Source of the DNA: an uncultured bacterium
Lineage (GTDB): Bacteria; Verrucomicrobiota; Verrucomicrobiia; Verrucomicrobiales; Akkermansiaceae
NCBI GenBank assembly: GCA_945831585.1
Contig: CAMACY010000007.1
Location: forward strand, 1-50,201
Length of the DNA: 50,201 nucleotides
Reading direction: 5' to 3'
Shown here: piece after piece, positions 24,745-31,707 of the stretch
How the letters are laid out: each line of letters starts with the position of its first letter
How positions within the stretch are numbered: position 1 is the first letter of the stretch
Program-made: the position numbers and the translations under genes
The notes under the pieces: model-generated
Told to the model about the DNA's origin: nothing
Database searches by the model: none
The model's input: only the letters and a program-made list of their open reading frames with translations

Positions 24745-25131
24745 CTAAAAAATGTCGGACATCTCTGTTATAGCAGCAGCTAAATTTGAGGTGGCCTTGC
24801 GCAGTTTATTGAGTTTGTATTCAGCCGCCAACGCTCGGGTTCTCCACTCGTCAAGAGTCAACTCAGCATCAGGCGATGCCGGTTCTTTAGCTGGCTCTTG
24901 TTTTGCTATGAAGTCAGCATCCATCAAGTCATCACGCGACACTTGAAAAAATGCCTCAATTTTTTCCATAACCGTGCGCTTCGGTATCCGTTGTTCAGAA
25001 AAATAGCGGGAAAATGACACCTTGTGGATGCCTAATTTTTCGGCTATTTGGCAATCCATCAGTCTTGTTCTGTTAATTAACCAGCGCAAATTTACAAAAA
25101 AAATTGCATTTTGTTTACTTTGATCTTGCAT
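24745..25131 (-). CDS. C1-like prophage repressor with N-terminal HTH
   Basis: 128 residues from the ATG at 25131, which lies inside the inverted repeat. RLMDCQIAEKLGIHKVSFSR, then YFSEQRIPKRTVMEKIEAFF is a lambda-repressor-type helix-turn-helix (about residues 22-62). The C-terminal part is a polar linker plus a helix (AAEYKLNKLRKATSNLAAAI) suited to oligomerisation; no peptidase motif for RecA-type self-cleavage is present. Its first residues (MQD, then WLINR) parallel those of the divergent Cro-like protein. It should hold the early promoter off in the lysogen and possibly regulate itself. Confidence 0.75.
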   Translation of the reverse strand: MQDQSKQNAIFFVNLRWLINRTRLMDCQIAEKLGIHKVSFSRYFSEQRIPKRTVMEKIEAFFQVSRDDLMDADFIAKQEPAKEPASPDAELTLDEWRTRALAAEYKLNKLRKATSNLAAAITEMSDIF

Positions 25132-25154
25132 TCTGTTTACTGTTTTGCTAATTT
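25126..25154 (+). promoter_or_regulatory. predicted early (rightward) promoter
   Basis: TTGCAT (25126-25131) and TAATTT (25149-25154) with a 17-bp spacer; the -35 lies inside the left operator copy, so repressor binding there would block it. Expected leader about 55 nt. The -10 match is modest. Confidence 0.45.
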
Positions 25155-25192
25155 GCCCGTGTTGCGGCACTAAATGCGCGGCAACGGTAGAC

Positions 25193-25221
25193 AGTATAGC
25201 AAAACAGTAAACAGAATGCAA
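25193..25221 (-). promoter_or_regulatory. predicted repressor (leftward) promoter
   Basis: On the minus strand TTGCAT (25221-25216) and TATACT (25198-25193), spacer 17 bp. The -35 overlaps the start of the Cro-like gene within the right operator copy. This promoter and the early promoter face each other and their transcripts overlap by roughly 25 nt, so interference is expected. Confidence 0.55.
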
Positions 25222-25413
25222 GACGACACTATGAACATCACATGGCTCATCAATCGTGGCTACACCATACGGCAGGCTGCACGACGCATAAATCGATCTC
25301 CTAGTCATATAGCCCGTGCACTTAAGGGTGAGCGTGACATAAGACCTATTGAACAGATGCTGCGCAATCTCCCCAAGCGCAATCTTGTCCTCCGCGAGCG
25401 CACCACACACTAA
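25216..25413 (+). CDS. Cro/Ner-like HTH regulator, first early gene
   Basis: 65 residues from the ATG at 25216, which mirrors the repressor start; an ATG at 25231 (MNITWL) is an alternative. GYTIRQAARRINRSPSHIAR followed by ALKGERDIRPIEQML is a compact helix-turn-helix covering most of the protein. As the first gene of the early operon and divergent from the repressor, it should damp repressor or early transcription during lytic growth, as Ner does in Mu. Its stop overlaps the next start (TAATG at 25411-25415). Confidence 0.75.
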   Translation: MQDDTMNITWLINRGYTIRQAARRINRSPSHIARALKGERDIRPIEQMLRNLPKRNLVLRERTTH

Positions 25414-25628
25414 TGACACCGATGGCTGACCTCCTTGCCGAACTGCTCAGAGCCCTGGCCTACATAGCCACCGCGCTTTGCTTCCTCCTGACGCTCCCCT
25501 TTGTGATTTGCCATGTGGCTGATACATGGGATGCCCCCGAGTACCCGCACACGGGTTTTTGCCCGGATTGCCCCGCTTGGGATGAGGATGCTGCCACCGA
25601 TAACTCGCTGCCACCATGCCTCGATTGA
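25413..25628 (+). CDS. 71-aa early membrane protein, unknown function
   Basis: One strong hydrophobic helix (ALAYIATALCFLLTLPFVICH, about residues 14-34) followed by a cytoplasmic or periplasmic tail with FCPDCPAW, a lone CxxC. Translationally coupled to the Cro-like gene through TAATG and overlapping the next gene by 13 bp. Early membrane proteins can exclude competing phages, but there is no sequence support for a specific role. Confidence 0.6.
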   Translation: MTPMADLLAELLRALAYIATALCFLLTLPFVICHVADTWDAPEYPHTGFCPDCPAWDEDAATDNSLPPCLD

Positions 25629-25903
25629 GTCCGAGCACGCCCGCCGACAGGGCGCGGCGCGTGGCGGCGCGCCACACGGAGCAGGCGATCACCCTCTCGC
25701 TGCTGGAGGTGCCGATGTTTCGCCGCAAGGCAGGGCTGCCCCCGCGCTTCGGCGGCGATTCTCTGGCGGTGTGCGGGCGGGTGCTGGGGCTTTCGCGCGA
25801 GGCGGTGCGCTTGATTGAGCTGCGGGCGCTGCGCAAGCTGCGGGCTGCCTGCTGCTCCGACCCCGAGCTGCGCCAGGCTCTGACTCACCTTTTCAACAAA
25901 TAA
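25616..25903 (+). CDS. sigma-factor region 4-like regulator
   Basis: 95 residues. LGLSREAVRLIELRALRKLR (about residues 58-77) closely follows the RpoD region 4.2 pattern (LGLTRERVRQIEAKALRKLR in housekeeping sigmas), which contacts the -35 box. No region 2 is present, so it cannot be a full sigma factor. It could act as an anti-sigma-like competitor or an activator that binds RNA polymerase or -35 sequences. In Mu, middle and late activators are Mor and C; none is seen here, so this protein is the best candidate for late-gene switching. Confidence 0.65.
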   Translation: MPRLSPSTPADRARRVAARHTEQAITLSLLEVPMFRRKAGLPPRFGGDSLAVCGRVLGLSREAVRLIELRALRKLRAACCSDPELRQALTHLFNK

Positions 25904-25920
25904 CCTTTTCCTATAACACC

Positions 25921-26808
25921 ATGACAACGAAAAACACAGACAATACAGGGCTGGCCAATGACTACGCCGAGCCTGCAACATTCGCCGCCGGTGCTGAGGT
26001 GGTGCGAGCTGCTGAGAGTACCGCATTGGTAAACACCACTCTGCGCGAAAGCGTGCTGCTCTGCGGTACGCTCCACGGCGTGATGACTCAGGCCGTGACC
26101 GATGCTCGCCGCGCGGCATTCGTGCACCTGATGGCCACGCTCAACCTTGCCTGCGTGCTGCGCTCCCTGCAACAACAGGCCGCGGCCCAGCAAATACCGG
26201 TGCTGGCTCTCTACAAGGGCTACAAGGGCAACCCGGGCGCGCGGGAGCACGCGATGCGGCTCACGGGCGGCGCGGAATTGCCGTTTACCTATGCCACGGC
26301 GCGCAACTATATCAAGGTGCTGGAAAACGTGCAGAGCCGCATGCAGCTGGAGGGTGGCATGAGCTCGGCACAGGTCGTGCAGGTGCTCTGCGACCACTCG
26401 GCAGCCCTTACCAGCGGGGCCTATGATGACCCCGAGGCCGCCACAGAATCACTCTGGGCTCCGTTCCTCACCGCAGGATCCCTGCGCGAGGCTTACCTGG
26501 AGCTGGCTCCCGAAAAGCCGAAACTGAGCCTTGCCGATACCATAGACAAAGCCGCGTCTTCCACCGCCGCTCCGGATGACTTTGACACCGTGCGGGCCAT
26601 GTTCCTGAGCAAGTGCGGCGGCTACTTCAAGAAGCTGGATTCCTACCTGACTGACACCGCTCCGCGCGTGAAGAAAGAGGACCGCGAGATGGTTGCCTCT
26701 CGCCTGGAAGAGGTCGCCCGCAAACTCCGTGGCATGGCTACCATGCCCGTGCTGCCCGCTGCTCGCCCTGCTTCAGCCGCCCTCGCTACGGCTCCGCTCC
26801 ATTCGTAA
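25921..26808 (+). CDS. 295-aa early protein of unknown function
   Basis: An Ala-rich, largely helical protein directly upstream of the transposase (14 bp gap). Distinct segments are ALYKGYKGNPGAREHAMRLT, FTYATARNYIKVLENVQSRM and a basic C-terminal helix (VKKEDREMVASRLEEVARKL). The middle segment resembles the helix-rich DNA-binding parts of phage replication-region proteins, but I do not recognise a family. It may help transposition or transcription. No signal or membrane segment. Confidence 0.6.
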   Translation: MTTKNTDNTGLANDYAEPATFAAGAEVVRAAESTALVNTTLRESVLLCGTLHGVMTQAVTDARRAAFVHLMATLNLACVLRSLQQQAAAQQIPVLALYKGYKGNPGAREHAMRLTGGAELPFTYATARNYIKVLENVQSRMQLEGGMSSAQVVQVLCDHSAALTSGAYDDPEAATESLWAPFLTAGSLREAYLELAPEKPKLSLADTIDKAASSTAAPDDFDTVRAMFLSKCGGYFKKLDSYLTDTAPRVKKEDREMVASRLEEVARKLRGMATMPVLPAARPASAALATAPLHS

Positions 26809-26822
26809 ATCGTAAATCGCAA

Positions 26823-28901
26823 ATGAACTTCGACCCTCAGATCCGCATTGATGACTTGCCGCTGGATGATGCGGCGCGGGTGCGCATGCTCATGACCGCG
26901 TGCGAGTGGCTGGCTCGCCAGCAGTACCCCACGCACCACTTCGCCCAGGCGGCGGTGGACGTGAGTGCCAAGCTCGCGGGGCTGGAGGGTGCAGCGGCCC
27001 GCCCCCTCTCCATGCAGACCATGCGCCGCCTCTTCTATGACTGGAAGAACGGCAGGCAGGACAAGAAGACCGGGGAGGTGCTCGCTGCTCCCCGCACCTG
27101 GCTCTGCCTGGTAGACCGCCGCACGGTGGCCGCCAACAGGGCAGGCGCACGCACAGCCCAGCGGTGCTTTGTGGCTCACCTGGCCAAGCTGGCCGCTCGC
27201 CACAACCGCTCGCTGCGCACGGCTGTGCAGGAGCTCTACAATGAGTGGTACACCTGCCAGACCATACCCGGCTACGAGGGGCTGAACTACGCGCCCAACA
27301 TGCCGCTGCCCGAGGGCTGGAGCTACGACAACCTGTGCCGCCGCATGCCTGATGCCGCCGCGCTGCGCGTGCTGCATGAGGGTGTGCGTGCCGCCTACGC
27401 TGAGCTCGCCCAGGTATACTCCACCCGCGCAGGCATGTGGCCCGCTGCCGTGGTGAGCTTCGATGACGTGTGGCTCGATTGCCATGTGCAGGGCTATGAC
27501 GGCAACGGCAAGCTGCAAGTGGGCCGCCCCCTCCAGCTCGGGTGCATTGACCGCTACACAGGCATGCGCCTCTCCTGGTTCACCAAGCTGCGCACCAAGG
27601 CGGAGGATGGCCACAGCCTCCAGCTCAACTCGGACGAGATGCTCTACCTCCTGTGCAATTATCTCTTCAACGTGGGCTACTCCCCTCGCGGCACGGTGCT
27701 GGTATGCGAGCATGGCACCGCCGCCATCAGCAAGGAGGTGGAAGATGCGCTCGCCATTATCTCCGGCGGCAAAATTACCGTAGCGCGCAGCGGCATGACA
27801 GGGCGGCAGCAGGTGGGCGCGTTCGGGGGCAGGGGCGTGGGCAACCCCCGCTTCAAGGCTGAGCTGGAGTCCTGGCACAACCTGCTGCACAACCGCATGG
27901 ATGGTGTGCTCACCCAGACCGGGCGCAACCGCACCGAACCCGAGAAGCTCCACGGCCTGCTGGAGCATGAAAAAGCACTCATTAAAGCAGGCGAGAACCT
28001 TCCCGCTGAGCGAGCCCTGGCTCTTGCTCCTTTCTCCATGACCCTTGCCCAGTTGGGGGATTTGCTGGCGCAGGTGGTGGGCGGTATTAACCACCGCACG
28101 GATCATGAGTTGGAGGGCTGGGAGGAATGCGGCTTCTGCTGCCCGGAGTTTTCGTTCAACGGGCGGGATGGCTGGCAGTTGATGTCCGGCATGAGCCCGG
28201 CGGAGCTGGAGGAAGCGCAGGGGCTGATTGAGCGCAAGCCTGAGCGCATGCGCTTGCGTAAGTTGTCGCCGGCTGAGGCGTGGGACCACGCCCAGCGACT
28301 CCCCGGCAATAAGCTGGTGCGCTTCACCCCCGCCGAGTGCGTGGCCCTCATGGGTGCCCACCGCAAATTCAAACTTTCTGCCAAGGGCGGTTGCTTCCAC
28401 ATAGAATCCCGCAGCCGCCACCACCGCACGCTGCTCTTCAAGACCGAGGTGCTGGATGGACGCGGCCACGCATGGCAGCTGCCCACCGGGCAGGATTTCT
28501 TCGGTGTGCTCAACCCGTTCTCCGAGGAGCTCTTTGTGCTGGATGAGCGCAACCGCGTGCTGGGGGCCGCCCCCATCTACCACCGCGCTGCCCATGTGGA
28601 TGAGGCTGCACGCCTCCGTGTGTTCGGTGATGTGATGCACCGCCGCGCCGAAGAGCTCGCTCGAATTGAGAACATGGTGGCACCTGATACCTCTGAACAC
28701 CGCGCCCAGCTGGAGTACAACCGCGCCGTGACACGCGGAGAAGCCTTTGACCCCCTCGGCATTGCCGATGAACGCACCACCCGCAGACTCGCCAATCGCG
28801 CCAAGCGCACCCCCGAACCCGAGCCCGCGTACCGGCCCACACCCGACCCCGCCGGAATGGGCCTGCCCGATGCCTACGATGATTCTTCTTTCAATTTTTA
28901 A
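26823..28901 (+). CDS. MuA-like DDE transposase
   Basis: 692 residues (MuA is 663). An N-terminal DNA-binding part (about residues 1-190) precedes the RNase H-like core: VVSFDDVWLD (D214/D215), GCIDRYTGMRLSWFTK, VLVCEHGTAAI (E296 where Mu-type enzymes usually have Asp) and NPRFKAELESWHNLLHN (E347). The C-terminal Mu-type beta-barrel and basic tail follow (ARLEENMV-like and RRLANRAKRTPEP stretches). It joins prophage ends to target DNA for integration and replicative transposition. It lies 16 bp upstream of the MuB-like gene. The acidic substitution keeps charge and is probably active. Confidence 0.9.
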   Translation: MNFDPQIRIDDLPLDDAARVRMLMTACEWLARQQYPTHHFAQAAVDVSAKLAGLEGAAARPLSMQTMRRLFYDWKNGRQDKKTGEVLAAPRTWLCLVDRRTVAANRAGARTAQRCFVAHLAKLAARHNRSLRTAVQELYNEWYTCQTIPGYEGLNYAPNMPLPEGWSYDNLCRRMPDAAALRVLHEGVRAAYAELAQVYSTRAGMWPAAVVSFDDVWLDCHVQGYDGNGKLQVGRPLQLGCIDRYTGMRLSWFTKLRTKAEDGHSLQLNSDEMLYLLCNYLFNVGYSPRGTVLVCEHGTAAISKEVEDALAIISGGKITVARSGMTGRQQVGAFGGRGVGNPRFKAELESWHNLLHNRMDGVLTQTGRNRTEPEKLHGLLEHEKALIKAGENLPAERALALAPFSMTLAQLGDLLAQVVGGINHRTDHELEGWEECGFCCPEFSFNGRDGWQLMSGMSPAELEEAQGLIERKPERMRLRKLSPAEAWDHAQRLPGNKLVRFTPAECVALMGAHRKFKLSAKGGCFHIESRSRHHRTLLFKTEVLDGRGHAWQLPTGQDFFGVLNPFSEELFVLDERNRVLGAAPIYHRAAHVDEAARLRVFGDVMHRRAEELARIENMVAPDTSEHRAQLEYNRAVTRGEAFDPLGIADERTTRRLANRAKRTPEPEPAYRPTPDPAGMGLPDAYDDSSFNF

Positions 28902-28916
28902 CCCGAACTCAACAAC

Positions 28917-29864
28917 ATGACAGAACAACAACTGAACCACCCCGCACGCATCTGGCTGCGTGATTCCTACATGACCCAGCCCGGCATGACCAAAACCAAG
29001 GCAGCCGAGGAGCTGGGTATCTCTCACAAGGTGCTCAATGCCATCATTGAGGGTAACTACACAGGCAATGCCGACAACCAGCTGGCCAAGCTGGACGAGC
29101 AGAGAGCACGCCTCTCAGCCCTGGTGCGCGTGGAGGGTGTAGACCTTGAACACATCCCCACCGCCATGGCTCGCCGTATCTGGGCCGCAGCCGATGCCGC
29201 CAAGACCGCCCACCTCTGCGTGACGGTGTGCGGCAAGAGCCAGATTGGCAAGACCACCGCCGTGGAAAAATACAAGATGATGTACCCGGAAACCACGATA
29301 TTCTTCCGCATGCCAACGCGCCCGACCATCACCACGCTGGTGCGCGAACTCACCGAGGCCGCAGGCCTGCCGAAAGCCCGCAACGCCTGGGAGGGCATGA
29401 CCCGCCTCCGCGCTCACCTCAGCCCCCGCCACCTCATTGTGGCCGATGAGGTTCACCTCGCCCTCACCCGCCGACAGGGGGTGGACGCGCTGGATGTGCT
29501 GCGTGAACTCTTCGACCGCTGCAAGTGCGGGCTCCTCCTCATCGTCACCGACATCGGCGCACGCGAAATGACCAAGGGCCCCTTTGCCGAACGCCTCGCC
29601 CAGCTCGAACGCCGGGGCGAGTGGGAGATTTTGCCGGAAACGCCCACCAATAAGGACGTGCGTGCCGTGTGGGAAGCCTACGGCCTGCCTGAGCCCGATG
29701 CCGAAACCCAGCAGCAAATCGGTGCCATGGCCCGCAGCTCTTGCTTCGGCCAGTACGTACACCGCCTCAAACTCGCCGCCAGCTTTGCCCAGCAGGAGGG
29801 CCGCACACTCACTTGGCCGGACTTCATCCGCGCCGCCACCCGCATGGCTCGCCGCCCCGCCTGA
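28917..29864 (+). CDS. MuB-like AAA+ target-selection ATPase
   Basis: 315 residues (MuB is 312). N-terminal HTH-like segment (KTKAAEELGISHKVLNAIIE, about residues 24-43), Walker A CGKSQIGKTTA (about residues 105-115), Walker B HLIVADEVH (about 172-180), and a sensor-like LLLIVTDIG. It should bind DNA as an ATP-dependent filament, bring targets to the transposase and protect the prophage from self-insertion. The order transposase then ATPase is as in Mu. Confidence 0.9.
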   Translation: MTEQQLNHPARIWLRDSYMTQPGMTKTKAAEELGISHKVLNAIIEGNYTGNADNQLAKLDEQRARLSALVRVEGVDLEHIPTAMARRIWAAADAAKTAHLCVTVCGKSQIGKTTAVEKYKMMYPETTIFFRMPTRPTITTLVRELTEAAGLPKARNAWEGMTRLRAHLSPRHLIVADEVHLALTRRQGVDALDVLRELFDRCKCGLLLIVTDIGAREMTKGPFAERLAQLERRGEWEILPETPTNKDVRAVWEAYGLPEPDAETQQQIGAMARSSCFGQYVHRLKLAASFAQQEGRTLTWPDFIRAATRMARRPA

Positions 29865-29868
29865 TACC

Positions 29869-30201
29869 ATGATTGCCGGAAAATCACACCTCATTGCCTC
29901 CGAGATGAACGACATCTTCGCTCGCATCGGATGGCATCGTGCAGGCTTCACCGCTATGGCAACCGACCGCCACCACCTCGTGGGCATTCAGTACCGCTCC
30001 CCGAAATATGGCAAGGTGCGCATTGTGAACTGTGATGCCCTGGGGCTGACCAAGTGGCTCAAACCACGCGCAGGAAAACCCGGCTGCCGGGCAGAGTTTG
30101 AGACTCTGCTCGACCGTAAGGGAAGCGCCGATGATACCCCGGTGCAGCAGATGCTCGACCTCTCCGAACCCTTAGCCCGCCGCGCCATGCGCCCCTCATG
30201 A
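29869..30201 (+). CDS. 110-aa early protein, unknown function
   Basis: The ATG at 29869 lies 4 bp after the MuB-like stop. The sequence is mixed alpha/beta and basic (LIASEMNDIFARIGWHRAG, IQYRSPKYGKVRIVNCDA, TKWLKPRAGKPGC), suggesting nucleic-acid contact. Its stop overlaps the next ATG (ATGA at 30198-30201). Mu has several small semi-essential early genes here; no direct match is recognised. Confidence 0.55.
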   Translation: MIAGKSHLIASEMNDIFARIGWHRAGFTAMATDRHHLVGIQYRSPKYGKVRIVNCDALGLTKWLKPRAGKPGCRAEFETLLDRKGSADDTPVQQMLDLSEPLARRAMRPS

Positions 30202-30443
30202 CCTACCCGCACACAGTATCTCGCGGCCCGCTGGTGGCCACCATCTCGCAGATGCGAAGCGGCGGCTTTGCCGTGCGTGGGCAGGCCCCCTGCATGCAGG
30301 ATTGCCTCCGCCTCTACTCCGCCGCCGAAGAGCCCGAGGCTCACCGCGCCGCCAACTACTTCACCCATGCGGGATTCATCCCCTCAGACCAGATTCCCAC
30401 CATAAACAAAAAACAGAACTATGAGTACAACAACCATAAATGA
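30198..30443 (+). CDS. 81-aa early protein, unknown function
   Basis: Coupled to the upstream gene through ATGA and overlapping the gam start by 23 bp. It contains SQMRSGGFAVRGQAPCMQDC and EEPEAHRAANYFTHAGF, with no membrane segment. Placement between MuB and Gam suggests a semi-essential early role; nothing more can be said. Confidence 0.5.
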   Translation: MTYPHTVSRGPLVATISQMRSGGFAVRGQAPCMQDCLRLYSAAEEPEAHRAANYFTHAGFIPSDQIPTINKKQNYEYNNHK

Positions 30444-30951
30444 TGCCGAAACCGCCCGCAAGGTGGCGGATAAAATCGTGAACCTGATGACCTCCATCAC
30501 CGAGCAGGAATCCGCTCAGGAGCGCGAAATGAACGCCGTGGCTGCACGTTATGCAGCCGTGATTGATACCCTGAAAGCCGAGCTCAAAGAACTGCAAGCC
30601 GCATTCCAGAAATACCTCAAAAAGGCCGCCAACCAGAAAGCTCTCTTCGATGAGGGCAACCGCTCCGGCCACTCCACGCTCGCCACATTCGGCTACCGCG
30701 ACTCTGCCCCGGCGCTCAAAGCCATGCAGGGCAAGCTCACCGATGTGGTCGCCGTACTCCACGCTCAGGGCAAGAAAGAATACCTCACCATCGAAGAACC
30801 CAAGGTGTCAATCAACATCCCCGCTATCAAGGCCGCCAACCTCAGCCCGGGTGCCCTCGCTGACCTCGGCCTCCGCTGGGAGGTGAAAACCAACTTCTTC
30901 ATTGAACCCACCAACGGCACCGTGACAAGTGCCCGCACCGCCAAGGCATGA
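30421..30951 (+). CDS. gam: Mu Gam-like DNA-end protector
   Basis: 176 residues (Mu Gam is 174). A long N-terminal coiled coil (AETARKVADKIVNLMTSITE, then YAAVIDTLKAELKELQAAFQ) precedes the conserved globular part with TFGYRDSAPALKAM, KLTDVVAVLHAQGKKEY and LRWEVKTNFFIEP. Gam dimers bind double-strand ends, a Ku-like activity that blocks host exonucleases during phage growth. The stop overlaps the next ATG (ATGA at 30948-30951). Confidence 0.88.
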   Translation: MSTTTINDAETARKVADKIVNLMTSITEQESAQEREMNAVAARYAAVIDTLKAELKELQAAFQKYLKKAANQKALFDEGNRSGHSTLATFGYRDSAPALKAMQGKLTDVVAVLHAQGKKEYLTIEEPKVSINIPAIKAANLSPGALADLGLRWEVKTNFFIEPTNGTVTSARTAKA

Positions 30952-31535
30952 AAAACCTCTCCAAAACCCAGCTGTCCGTCCTCGGCCAGCTCTCCACAAA
31001 AGCCTACCGTCACCTCGTGGCGGTGGGCTACCCCTCCAACGGATATGACGAGTGGAGACACGAATTCACCGCCGACCATTGCGGCGGCATTGACTCATGG
31101 CGCAAGCTCAGCCAGCAACACTACGTGCCCCTCTGCAATGCCCTCCGCGCAATCATTGGCCTCAAACCCATGGCCGACAACACACCCAAGACCGATGCCG
31201 CCGCCCTGATATGGACGATACGCGACCGCGCCCGCTTCTGGGAACTCTCCACCGCCTACATCACCGCCATCGCCCGCGACAAATTCGGCACAGACAACCT
31301 CCAAACCCTCACCTGCCACCAATTACGCCAACTGCTCATAACCATCCAAGCGCGAGGCCGCCGCCGTACCGCCAAAATCGCCGAGCGCTTCGAGGTGGAC
31401 GCTCCCGCCGAGGTTCATACCTCCCGCTCCACAGTCCCGCCCTCACGCCTCAAAGACTGGCGCGGCGATATCGATGCCAGCCCTCGGCCAACCCGCCGCA
31501 AACGCTCGGCAGCCCCTCAGCAGACCGCCCCATGA
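30948..31535 (+). CDS. Mu gp16/GemA-like regulatory protein
   Basis: 195 residues. WTIRDRARFWELSTAYITAI followed by ARDKFGTDNLQTLTCHQLRQ and LLITIQARGRR matches the gp16/GemA pattern of small Mu-like early regulators. The C-terminal ~50 residues are basic and disordered. It is the last early gene; its TGA (31533-31535) falls inside the loop of the terminator. In Mu, GemA modulates host gene expression; the role here is assumed by homology. Confidence 0.65.
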   Translation: MKNLSKTQLSVLGQLSTKAYRHLVAVGYPSNGYDEWRHEFTADHCGGIDSWRKLSQQHYVPLCNALRAIIGLKPMADNTPKTDAAALIWTIRDRARFWELSTAYITAIARDKFGTDNLQTLTCHQLRQLLITIQARGRRRTAKIAERFEVDAPAEVHTSRSTVPPSRLKDWRGDIDASPRPTRRKRSAAPQQTAP

Positions 31536-31550
31536 TGGGCGGTTTTTTTT
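31524..31550 (+). terminator. terminator of the early operon
   Basis: ACCGCCC (31524-31530) pairs with GGGCGGT (31537-31543) around a 6-nt loop, followed by TTTTTTTT. The stop codon of the last early gene lies in the loop. It should keep early transcription from reaching the host gene. Confidence 0.92.
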
Positions 31551-31559
31551 GCCCTGCCG

Positions 31560-31683
31560 TTTCTCACTTACTTGCCAATTCAGCATCCCGCCGCTGCCCT
31601 CTTTCTCAAATACACCTCACACGGCATCGTGCTATCTAAAAGACTGATATTCAGTCTCTTCGCCCCTTTCTCACCCTTTCTCA
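31560..31683. repeat. right-end transposase-binding motifs (four TTTCTCA copies)
   Basis: TTTCTCA, the complement of the left-end TGAGAAA, occurs at 31560-31566, 31602-31608, 31667-31673 and 31677-31683. The last lies 18 bp from the prophage end, mirroring the left end. The copy near 31560 extends into TTTCTCACTTA, close to the complement of TAAATGAGAAA at the left (1922-1932). No gene lies between 31536 and 31701. Confidence 0.65.
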
Positions 31684-31701
31684 CCCCTCCTGCCTCAGCT
31701 C

Positions 31702-31707
31702 AGCAAT
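31702..31707. repeat. right target-site duplication (AGCAAT)
   Basis: An identical copy of 1880-1885. Codon phase is preserved: AGC AAT TGC GGC continues the host frame as Ser-Asn-Cys-Gly. Confidence 0.8.

Larger units (their letters stand above)
25104..25223. promoter_or_regulatory. repressor/Cro operator region with a 27-bp perfect inverted repeat
   Basis: Two exact copies of a 27-bp sequence, at 25124-25150 and 25197-25223, face each other across 46 bp; each contains the start codon of one gene. The core AGTAAACAGAATGCAA is present at 25206-25221 and, inverted, at 25126-25141. A third, one-mismatch copy is at 25104-25119, 22 bp from its neighbour. Three regularly placed copies make this the likely operator. 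Within the spacer GTTGC and GCAAC (25161-25165, 25181-25185) form a further imperfect dyad. Confidence 0.8.
1886..31701. mobile_element. complete Mu-like transposable prophage, probably with a non-contractile tail
   Basis: It holds a DDE transposase and AAA+ partner, Gam, a gp16-like protein, divergent repressor and Cro genes, an amidase, and a full head and tail cluster, bounded by AGCAAT repeats and inverted sets of TGAGAAA motifs. Unlike Mu, where early and late genes run in one direction from the left end, here late genes read leftward and early genes rightward from a control region near 25.2 kb. From memory, BcepMu-type phages are also divergent. No tail sheath, Mor/C-type activator or mom gene was recognised. 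All essential modules look intact, so it may be inducible; two small late ORFs carry possible frameshifts. Confidence 0.93.

Noticed and set aside
26643-29027. Large minus-strand ORF opposite the transposase
   Set aside because: High GC leaves long antisense frames; the plus-strand frame has DDE motifs and tight operon spacing.
1871-31588. GCATC at 1871-1875 and again near 31582-31588 as an alternative target-site duplication
   Set aside because: It does not restore a host reading frame, and it would leave several TTTCTCA end motifs outside the prophage.
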